From DATHSY01 sp046729855 (GTDB lineage: Bacteria > Actinomycetota > UBA4738 > HRBIN12): a DNA stretch of 43,984 bases. The position numbers were made by a program, and so were the translations under genes. Where the stretch lies: positions 1 through 43,984 of the forward strand of contig JBKPHM010000070.1 of the NCBI GenBank assembly GCA_046729855.1, read 5' to 3'. Of the stretch, positions 15,454-23,392 are shown piece after piece. Under the pieces are notes generated by a model. It was not told where the DNA came from. It did not search any database and saw only the letters and a program-made list of their open reading frames with translations. The number at the start of each line of letters is the position of its first letter. The first letter of the stretch is position 1.

Positions 15454-15459
15454 TAGATT
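15454..15459 (+). promoter_or_regulatory. -10 box of the second amino-acid ABC operon
   Basis: TAGATT, about seven bases before a likely start near 15466. The -35 region is a poor match. The leader would be about 37 nt and holds the Shine-Dalgarno AAGGGG. Confidence 0.45.
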
Positions 15460-15502
15460 CGCGCCTCGGATCCGACGACCCATGTCCAAGGGGACGCTGA
15501 AG

Positions 15503-16426
15503 ATGCGCAGACTCGTGATTGGCATCGCCGCGCTCACACTCATCCTGGCCGCGTGCGCAGAAGACGAGCCCGCCGTCGGCGGCGACGGCTCACCGACCGG
15601 CGCTGCGCCCGAGACGGCGGCCGAGTGCGCCGAGCAGAACTCGGATGCTCTCATCACTCCGGCCACGCTGACGATCGGGACCGACAACCCCGCGTACCCG
15701 CCGTACTTCCAGGGCGGGACGTCGAAGGATTCCGAGTGGAAGATCAATGACCCGAATACCGGCGAGGGGTTCGAGTCGGCCGTGGGCTACGAGATCGCGT
15801 CGCGGATGGGCCTGTCGACCGTGGCATGGGTGGTCGTCCCGTTCAAGCAGTCGTATGCGCCGGGGCCGAAGTCGTTCGACCTCGATCTGAATCAGGTCTC
15901 GTACTCGTCGAAGCGGGCCGAGGCGGTCGACTTAAGCGAGAGCTACTACGACGTGAATCAGGCGCTGGTCGTCGTGAACGGGACGCCGATCACCGACGCG
16001 ACGTCGATCGAGGACCTCCGCCAGTACACTCTCGCGGCGCCGCTCGGGACGACGAGCGCTGACCTCATCACCGACTACATCCAGACCGAGAGCGGCCCGG
16101 GCGTGTACCAGACACTGTCGGACTCCGTCGCGGCGCTGAACGCTGGGCAGGTGGACGGCATCGTGGTCGACTACCCGACGGCGCTGTACATCGCCGACCC
16201 GTTCGTCCAGGAAGTGAAGAACAGCATCGTGCTCGCCCAGTTCCCGAACGAGGCCGTCGAGGGTGGGGAGTACTTCGGTGCGGTGCTCGCGAAGGACAGT
16301 CCCCTCACCGAGTGCGTCGACCTGGCCCTGCAGGAGATGAAGGCCGACGGGACGCTCGACGCGATCACGACGAAGTGGCTCAGCGAAGAGACGAACGTCG
16401 GCGAGGTGCCCGTCTTCGAGAGCTGA
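15503..16426 (+). CDS. Polar amino-acid ABC transporter substrate-binding lipoprotein
   Basis: A 307-residue solute-binding protein of family 3. I start at the ATG at 15503, which has AAGGGG nine bases upstream and begins MRRLVIG; the earlier ATG at 15482 has no Shine-Dalgarno. The signal peptide ends in the lipobox LAAC, so it is a membrane-tethered lipoprotein. Mature features are LTIGTDNPAYPPYF, GFESAVGYEIASRMG, FDLDLNQVSYSSKRAEAVDL and a second lobe beginning DLRQYTLAAPLGTTSAD. VDGIVVDYPTALYI and the final IDA/ITTKWLSEE segment complete the fold. It serves the permease and ATPase that follow directly. The sequence differs clearly from the binding protein at 2214, so the ligand may differ. 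Confidence 0.9.
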   Translation: MRRLVIGIAALTLILAACAEDEPAVGGDGSPTGAAPETAAECAEQNSDALITPATLTIGTDNPAYPPYFQGGTSKDSEWKINDPNTGEGFESAVGYEIASRMGLSTVAWVVVPFKQSYAPGPKSFDLDLNQVSYSSKRAEAVDLSESYYDVNQALVVVNGTPITDATSIEDLRQYTLAAPLGTTSADLITDYIQTESGPGVYQTLSDSVAALNAGQVDGIVVDYPTALYIADPFVQEVKNSIVLAQFPNEAVEGGEYFGAVLAKDSPLTECVDLALQEMKADGTLDAITTKWLSEETNVGEVPVFES

Positions 16427-16447
16427 GCGAGCAGATCGCGGCCGCCG

Positions 16448-17335
16448 GTGGCGTCGATTCGGGACCCGGGAGTCGGCGTTGATCTCCCTGAAGGGAGCCG
16501 ACGCCCCCGCCTCTTCGGCGAGACGTTCCGACAGGAGGGGGCGAAGGGTGTCGCGATCGCGGTCGTCAGCACCGTTCTGGTGTTGGGGACGTTGGCGCTC
16601 CTCATCGTGCGATCGGAGTACTGGCCCGACTTCAAAGAGCAGTTCTTAAACGGCGAGGAGTTCGCCAGATCGTTCCCCGATATCGTCGAGGCGTTCCGAC
16701 GCAATATCCTGTACTTCCTCATCGCCGAGCCCATCATCCTGATCTGGGCGCTGACCCTCGCGGTTCTGCGGTCGCTGCGAGGTCCGGTGTTCTTCCCACT
16801 GCGATTGCTGGCCACGATCTACGTGGACCTATTCCGGGGGGTGCCCACGCTGCTGGTCGTGTACCTCCTTGGGTTTGGACTACCCGCCTTGCACATCCCC
16901 GGCCTGCCGGTTGCGGCGTGGTTCTGGGGCATGATGGCGCTGATCCTCAGCTACTCGGCGTACGTCGCGGAGGTCTATCGAGCGGGCATCGAGTCCGTGC
17001 ACCCCAGCCAGACGGCGGCCGCCAGAGCGCTCGGCCTGTCGCGGTGGCAGACGCTCGGACATGTGGTCATCCCGCAGGCCGTTCGTCGGGTAATCCCCCC
17101 GCTGATGAACGACTTCATCGCCCTCCAGAAGGACACAGCCCTCATCGCGGTCGTCTCGGGGACGCTGCCGGAGGCGTTCTTGATGGGTCAGATCTATCAG
17201 ACTGGTGACTTCAACTTCACGCCAATCCTCGGCGTTGCGCTGTGCTTCCTGGTCATCACGATCCCAATGACGCGCTTCACCGACTGGCTGCTGGAGCGAC
17301 AACGTCGTCGTCGACAGGCGGGTGCCACCGCGTGA
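16448..17335 (+). CDS. Amino-acid ABC transporter permease
   Basis: A 295-residue HisM/GlnP-type permease of usual size. Helices cover about 34-54, 87-110 and several more to the end. Diagnostic segments are IYVDLFRGVPTLLVVYLLGF, SAYVAEVYRAGIESVHPSQ and the EAA loop AARALGLSRWQTLGHVVIPQ, followed by NDFIALQKDTALIAVVSG. The GTG start at 16448 is 21 bases after the binding protein; no strong Shine-Dalgarno is present. The stop overlaps the GTGA start of the ATPase gene. It forms the membrane channel of the second polar amino-acid importer. Unlike the permease at 3173 it has no extra N-terminal membrane domain. Confidence 0.92.
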   Translation: MASIRDPGVGVDLPEGSRRPRLFGETFRQEGAKGVAIAVVSTVLVLGTLALLIVRSEYWPDFKEQFLNGEEFARSFPDIVEAFRRNILYFLIAEPIILIWALTLAVLRSLRGPVFFPLRLLATIYVDLFRGVPTLLVVYLLGFGLPALHIPGLPVAAWFWGMMALILSYSAYVAEVYRAGIESVHPSQTAAARALGLSRWQTLGHVVIPQAVRRVIPPLMNDFIALQKDTALIAVVSGTLPEAFLMGQIYQTGDFNFTPILGVALCFLVITIPMTRFTDWLLERQRRRRQAGATA

Positions 17336-18093
17336 GCGCACGGGCTGACGGTGAGGTCGTGCGCGTCGACGGCGTCCACAAATCGTTTGACAAGCTCGAG
17401 GTGCTGAAGGGTATCGACCTGTCGGTCGCTGAGCACGAGGTCGTCTGCATCATCGGAACGTCGGGCTCTGGCAAGTCGACGCTGCTCCGGTGCGTGAACC
17501 TCCTCGAGCCCGTGGACGCCGGTCGTGTCTTCGTGCACGGGGAGGAGATCACGGCGCGCGGCGTGGACGTGAACCGGATCCGGCGTTCGATCGGCATCGT
17601 GTTCCAATCCTTCAACCTGTTCCCGCACATGACAGTGCTTCGCAACATCACCCTGGCGCCTCGCAAGGCGCTGAAGCTTTCGGGTGACGAGGCCGAGGCG
17701 CGCGCCGTCGAACTGCTGGAGCGTTTCGGGCTAGCGGACAAGAAGGTCGAGTACCCAGACCGGCTCTCGGGCGGGCAGCAGCAGCGGGTCGCCATCATCC
17801 GGGCGCTTGCGATGCAGCCCGACATCATGCTGCTCGACGAGGTCACGAGCGCGCTCGACCCGGAGCTCGTCGCCGAGGTGCTCAACGTGATCCGGGAGCT
17901 CGCGGCAGGCGGCATGACGATGCTGATCGCGACCCACGAGATGGGATTCGCTCGCGACATCGCCCATCGGGTCTGCTTCCTCGATGGCGGCGTGATCCTG
18001 GAGGAGGGGCCGCCCGACCAGATCTTCACGGCGCCGCGCGAGCAGCGCACACAGCGGTTCCTCCAGAGCATCATCGAGGCCGGAAGGATGTGA
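17332..18093 (+). CDS. Polar amino-acid ABC transporter ATP-binding protein
   Basis: A 253-residue GlnQ/HisP-type ATPase. Walker A is GTSGSGKST (42-50), the Q-loop is VFQSFNLFPHMT, the signature is LSGGQQQR and the switch is ATHEMGFARD. Walker B reads IMLLDEVTSALDPEL, with valine in place of the usual proline after the catalytic glutamate; this variant is common and should not abolish activity. The GTG start overlaps the permease stop. The start of the next gene lies at its stop, so it is the third gene of a four-gene operon. Confidence 0.95.
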   Translation: MSARADGEVVRVDGVHKSFDKLEVLKGIDLSVAEHEVVCIIGTSGSGKSTLLRCVNLLEPVDAGRVFVHGEEITARGVDVNRIRRSIGIVFQSFNLFPHMTVLRNITLAPRKALKLSGDEAEARAVELLERFGLADKKVEYPDRLSGGQQQRVAIIRALAMQPDIMLLDEVTSALDPELVAEVLNVIRELAAGGMTMLIATHEMGFARDIAHRVCFLDGGVILEEGPPDQIFTAPREQRTQRFLQSIIEAGRM

Positions 18094-18095
18094 CG

Positions 18096-18617
18096 ATGGC
18101 GGAGAACAACCCCCTCACGCGGAGGCAGGCGATCCGATTGCTCCAGGAGCAGCGTGCCGACATCGAGGAGCTCCTCGACCGCCTGGCGCCGGCCGACCGT
18201 GAGCGCTCGGGTCTCGGCGCCGGGACCTGGTCGCCGAAGGACCTGATCGGGCACCTCGAATCGTGGGAGGAGTTCGTGCTCGACGCGATCGCGGCGTGGG
18301 AGCGAGGGGAGGGCGCGCCGATCGACACGCTCAACTACACCCTCTCGACGTCCCGGATCAATGCCCAGGAGGTCGAACGCAAGGCCGCGCGGACCTGGGC
18401 CCAGGCGCGCATGAGCGCCCGCGCGACCCGCGAGCGGCTGATCGTGAGGATCGGAGGGATGTCCGAACGACGGTGGGCGTCGCCGGCGACGCCGCGCGCC
18501 CGCAAGCCGCTCGGGCACCGCGTGGGGCAGCTGCTCGTCGGCACGCGTGACCCGTTCACGCACGACGGGGCGCACCTGAAGGACCTCCGGGCCTTCGTCG
18601 AGGAGCACGCCCGCTGA
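18096..18617 (+). CDS. DinB-fold protein (ClbS/DfsB-like)
   Basis: A 173-residue four-helix-bundle protein. The pattern TWSPKDLIGHLESWEE near residues 44-58 and the closing THDGAHLKDLRAF are typical of the DinB/ClbS/DfsB group. His53, His156 and His160 would form the usual three-histidine metal site. Family members bind divalent metal and act in thiol transfer, detoxification or unknown reactions, and no specific function can be given here. I take the ATG at 18096, with GGAAGGA seven bases upstream; a GTG at 18090 overlapping the ATPase stop is the alternative. It is translationally linked to the amino-acid importer but need not share its function. Confidence 0.75.
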   Translation: MAENNPLTRRQAIRLLQEQRADIEELLDRLAPADRERSGLGAGTWSPKDLIGHLESWEEFVLDAIAAWERGEGAPIDTLNYTLSTSRINAQEVERKAARTWAQARMSARATRERLIVRIGGMSERRWASPATPRARKPLGHRVGQLLVGTRDPFTHDGAHLKDLRAFVEEHAR

Positions 18618-18643
18618 GCAGCATCAGTGTCGTGACCGTGCCC

Positions 18644-18649
18644 TAGGAT
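18644..18649 (+). promoter_or_regulatory. -10 box of uvrB (leaderless)
   Basis: TAGGAT, then six bases, then the GTG start at 18656, with no Shine-Dalgarno. No LexA-type palindrome (actinobacterial GAAC-n4-GTTC form) is visible in the 38-base gap. Confidence 0.55.
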
Positions 18650-18655
18650 GAGCGC

Positions 18656-20668
<2,013 letters not shown>

Positions 20669-20676
20669 GTCGCGCC

Positions 20677-20847
20677 TTGGGCAGGGACGATCTCATCACG
20701 CACAAATACGCGGTCCTCGCGGCGGTCACGCGTCGGGTGTCCCTCGTGGACTGGGTGAGCCTCGAGGTCATGCGCCGTACCGGGATCGACTCGGCGTTCG
20801 TGTTCGGCGCGGACTTCGAGGCGCAGGGGTTCCGGACCGTTCCATGA
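20677..20847 (+). pseudogene. C-terminal remnant of a PIN-domain (VapC-like) protein
   Basis: Between uvrB and the amidohydrolase, frame 20677-20847 encodes 56 residues from a TTG codon: it begins GRDDLITHKYAVLAAVTRR and continues VSLVDWVSLEVMRRTGIDSA, FVFGADFEAQGFRTVP. This matches the second half of PIN-domain ribonucleases, where SLVDWxSFEVMRxxGIxxAFAFDxDFxxxGF is typical. The N-terminal half with the first acidic residues is missing. The aspartate expected in AFAFD is glycine here (FVFG), so no catalysis is expected. No antitoxin gene is visible. The stop TGA overlaps the ATG of the amidohydrolase. It is most likely a decayed toxin or nuclease fragment, though a short expressed protein cannot be excluded. 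Confidence 0.6.
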
Positions 20848-21947
20848 GCCTCGGGTTGAAGGTCGTCGCGCCGGTTGCGTGGTTCGGGCCCGGGCGGCTC
20901 GTGCGGTACGCGGCCGTGGTCGTGGAGGCCGGCGTAATTACGTTCGTCGGTAAGCGGCTGGAGACACCGCCGGAGCCCGAGACGATCGACGTCGAGGGCT
21001 TCCTGATGCCGGCCGTCGCGGACCGGCACGTGCACATCCGGCTGTCCGATCCGGCGGCCGTCCTCATGGGCGGCGTCGCCGCCGCCCGCGACCTTGCCTG
21101 GCCGGCGGACGAGATCTTCCCGCTGGCCGAGGCATCCGAGCTGCTGTCGTTCAACGGCCCGCTGATCCGGGCGGCGGGCCCGATGCTCACGGCGCCCGGG
21201 GGCTATCCGACGGCCGACCGGTGGGCTCCCCACGGGACCGGACGCGAGATCCGCGGCGCCGACGACGCGGCGAAAGCGGTCAACGAGCTCGCGGACCTCG
21301 GCGCGGACGTGATCAAGGTGTCGCTGAACGCGGACGCCGGCCCAACGCCGTCCGACGCCGAGCTCGCGTCGATCGTCCACACCGCGCGCCGGCGGAGGCT
21401 CGGCGTCACGGCGCACGCCGAGGGCCGCGGGGAGGTCGAACGGGCCCTCGGCGCCGGCGTCGGCGAGCTCGCGCATTGCCCGTGGAGCGAGCGGCTCTCG
21501 GACGCGGTCATCGAGCGCCTGGCCAGGACGGTCCGGATCGTGTCGACGCTCGACATCTGGTCGTACGGGGCAGTCACGCAGGAGCTGCGGGTCGCGTGCG
21601 ACAACCTCACGCGGTTCCACAACGCCGGCGGCCGGGTCGTGTACGGGACGGACCTCGGCAACGGCGACATCCCGGCGGGGATCGACGTCCGCGAGGCGAT
21701 GCTGCTCCACGAGGCGACTCGGCTGCCCGTCGAGAAGGTCTTGACGGCGATGACCGTGGGTCCGATCGGGCCGGGTGCCCCGGCCGACCTCATCGTCCTC
21801 GCGCGCGACCCGTTCGACGACCTCGAGGCGCTCGGGGAGCTGAAGCTCGTGATGCGCGGAGGCCGGATCGTCCTCCGCGACGGCGCGGCTGCTACAGGAG
21901 CGACCGGAGCTCGTCGAAGCAGCGGTCGACGTCCGCCTCGGTATTGA
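20844..21947 (+). CDS. Amidohydrolase family protein (imidazolonepropionase-like)
   Basis: A 367-residue metal-dependent hydrolase of the amidohydrolase superfamily. His62 and His64 form the HxH metal motif (DRHVHIR). A lysine in DVIKVSLNAD, histidines in VTAHAEG and ELAHCPW, and the aspartate in YGTDLGNGD complete the expected site. The N-terminal beta-sandwich and the C-terminal PADLIVLARDPFDDL segment are typical of imidazolonepropionase/TIM-barrel amidases. The substrate is unknown. The ATG overlaps the stop of the PIN remnant. The last 17 residues or so (TGATGARRSSGRRPPRY) lie over the end of the convergent PLP gene and look like read-through low-complexity tail. Confidence 0.85.
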   Translation: MSLGLKVVAPVAWFGPGRLVRYAAVVVEAGVITFVGKRLETPPEPETIDVEGFLMPAVADRHVHIRLSDPAAVLMGGVAAARDLAWPADEIFPLAEASELLSFNGPLIRAAGPMLTAPGGYPTADRWAPHGTGREIRGADDAAKAVNELADLGADVIKVSLNADAGPTPSDAELASIVHTARRRRLGVTAHAEGRGEVERALGAGVGELAHCPWSERLSDAVIERLARTVRIVSTLDIWSYGAVTQELRVACDNLTRFHNAGGRVVYGTDLGNGDIPAGIDVREAMLLHEATRLPVEKVLTAMTVGPIGPGAPADLIVLARDPFDDLEALGELKLVMRGGRIVLRDGAAATGATGARRSSGRRPPRY

Positions 21948-23043
21948 AGAAATGCGGCGAGATCCGAAGGCCGTCGCCGCGGAAGTCGGTACACACGTCG
22001 CGCTCGAGGAGCGCGTGACAGATCTTGCCCGCCTCGGGACCCACGCCGACGTTGACCACCCCGCCGCGCGCGGCCCGATCGCGCGGCGTCCGTACCGGCA
22101 GGGCGAGCGCGCCGGCCCGCGCAACCACGTGATCGGTCAGCTCGCCCTGCCGCGCACGAATCGCCTCGACTCCGATCTCGGAGATGACGTCCAGCCCGCC
22201 CTGCGCGATGAAGACGACCGGTGCGGGCGGCGTGCCGTGCTCCAGCCGCCGGGCGGTCGGGTGGTACTCCAGGTGTTGCACGTCGAACGAGAACGGCTCG
22301 CGCATCGCGAACCACCCCGTGACCGTCGGTTCGAGCGAGGCGAGGAGGTTCCGTCGAGCGTATAGGAACGCGAGGCCGGAACCACCGCAGAGCCACTTCA
22401 GCACGCCGGTCGCGTAGAGGTCGCACCCGAGATCGTGCAGGTCGAGTGGCACGATCCCGGCGCCGTGGTAGTCGTCGACGAACGAGAGGGCGCCTCGATC
22501 GCGAGCGATGCGGCACACCTCCTTGGCTTCCAGGAGTGCGCTCGAGCGGTACAGGACTCGGTTGACCATCACGAGCCCCGTCCGATCGTCGATCGCCCGA
22601 TCGAACTCCTCGATCGGGATCGTCAGCCCGTCCGGTGACCGGAGCCACTCGAGCTCCGCGCCGCGGCGCCGTTGCGCGAGCCAGACGTGGCCATCGGTCG
22701 GGAAGTCGAGCTCGGACAACACGACCTTCGGGCGCTCGACGAAGTCGAGACATGACGCGACCGTCGAAAGGGCGATCGAGAGGTTCGTCGTGATCGCAAG
22801 CTCGTCGGCGTCGCACCCGGACAGCGCCCCGAACGTGGCCTTGAGCCGCCCCATCGCCGGGAAGACGTGGTCCATCCAGACAGGGTCTGGGGCGCCCTCG
22901 GAGGCCCAGACGTCGAGGTACGTGTCCAGGGATCGCCTGGCCCGGTCCGAGATCGGCCCGAGCGACGCGCTGATCAGGTACGCCTTGCGCCGCGTGACGG
23001 GGAACTCGTCCCGGTAGGACTCGAGCGCCTCGTCAGTCCGCGT
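21892..23043 (-). CDS. Class V PLP-dependent enzyme (kynureninase-like), apparent ACG start
   Basis: A fold-type I PLP enzyme of the kynureninase/cysteine-desulfurase class V group. The PLP lysine is in TGVLKWLCGG (codon at 22396-22398), and the cofactor-binding FVDDYHGAG and TTNLSIALS segments are clear. The first ATG is at 22875 (MDHVFPAMG, 327 residues), but in-frame codons upstream encode a well-conserved family N-terminus, FPVTRRKAYLISASLGPISD, giving the usual ~380 residues. No ATG, GTG or TTG exists there. An ACG at 23043-23041 lies seven bases after GGGGAG and would give 383 residues overlapping the end of the 99-residue gene; I use it as the start. A sequence error or a true non-canonical start are both possible. 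The 3' end overlaps the amidohydrolase by 56 bases. Confidence 0.8.
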   Translation of the reverse strand, partial: TRTDEALESYRDEFPVTRRKAYLISASLGPISDRARRSLDTYLDVWASEGAPDPVWMDHVFPAMGRLKATFGALSGCDADELAITTNLSIALSTVASCLDFVERPKVVLSELDFPTDGHVWLAQRRRGAELEWLRSPDGLTIPIEEFDRAIDDRTGLVMVNRVLYRSSALLEAKEVCRIARDRGALSFVDDYHGAGIVPLDLHDLGCDLYATGVLKWLCGGSGLAFLYARRNLLASLEPTVTGWFAMREPFSFDVQHLEYHPTARRLEHGTPPAPVVFIAQGGLDVISEIGVEAIRARQGELTDHVVARAGALALPVRTPRDRAARGGVVNVGVGPEAGKICHALLERDVCTDFRGDGLRISPHFFNTEADVDRCFDELRSLL

Positions 23044-23332
23044 CGGCCGTCTCCCCGCCGCGTTCGTGCTCGAGCAGGTAGTCGATGTACAACGGCCGGA
23101 GGGCGTCGGCCAGGGGCCCCTCGTCGGCCTCGATGAAGTCGTTGAGCAGCGCCAGCGGGCGCATGATGTCGGCCTCGCTCCGCTCCTCGTCGCCGGCGGC
23201 GGCCCGCGCCTCGGGGATCGTCCTCAGGACGTTCCAGAGGAACCCGACGTCGAGCCGCCGCCACGCCAGGTGCGTGGCCCGGTCGTGCAGCTCGTTCGAG
23301 GAGAGCGCCTCCAGCTCCTCCCGGGTGGCCAT
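23033..23332 (-). CDS. Conserved hypothetical small helical protein
   Basis: A 99-residue protein beginning MATREELEALSSNELHDRAT and rich in charged helices, with segments WRRLDVGFLWNVLRTIPEA, LALLNDFIEADEGPLADAL and LYIDYLLEHERG. I recognise no named domain; the periodicity suggests a helical bundle. The ATG at 23332 lies eight bases after TACCCT on the minus strand, matching the leaderless promoter pattern of this window; longer upstream starts would run across that box and into the uvrA promoter. Its stop lies inside the start region of the PLP enzyme, so the two genes form one operon divergent from uvrA. Confidence 0.7.
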   Translation of the reverse strand: MATREELEALSSNELHDRATHLAWRRLDVGFLWNVLRTIPEARAAAGDEERSEADIMRPLALLNDFIEADEGPLADALRPLYIDYLLEHERGGETADAD

Positions 23333-23340
23333 CGCGGCAC

Positions 23341-23346
23341 AGGGTA
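23341..23346 (-). promoter_or_regulatory. -10 box of the 99-residue protein and PLP enzyme operon
   Basis: TACCCT on the minus strand, eight bases before the ATG at 23332. It is divergent from the uvrA box about 35 bases away, so the two promoters could be regulated together. Confidence 0.4.
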
Positions 23347-23379
23347 GCGTCCCCCCCGAGCGTTGTCCGGGCGCTCCGG

Positions 23380-23385
23380 TAGCAT
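23380..23385 (+). promoter_or_regulatory. -10 box of uvrA (leaderless)
   Basis: TAGCAT, then seven bases, then the GTG at 23393. This spacing decides the uvrA start, because the ATG at 23384 lies inside the box. Confidence 0.5.
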
Positions 23386-23392
23386 GCCGTGC

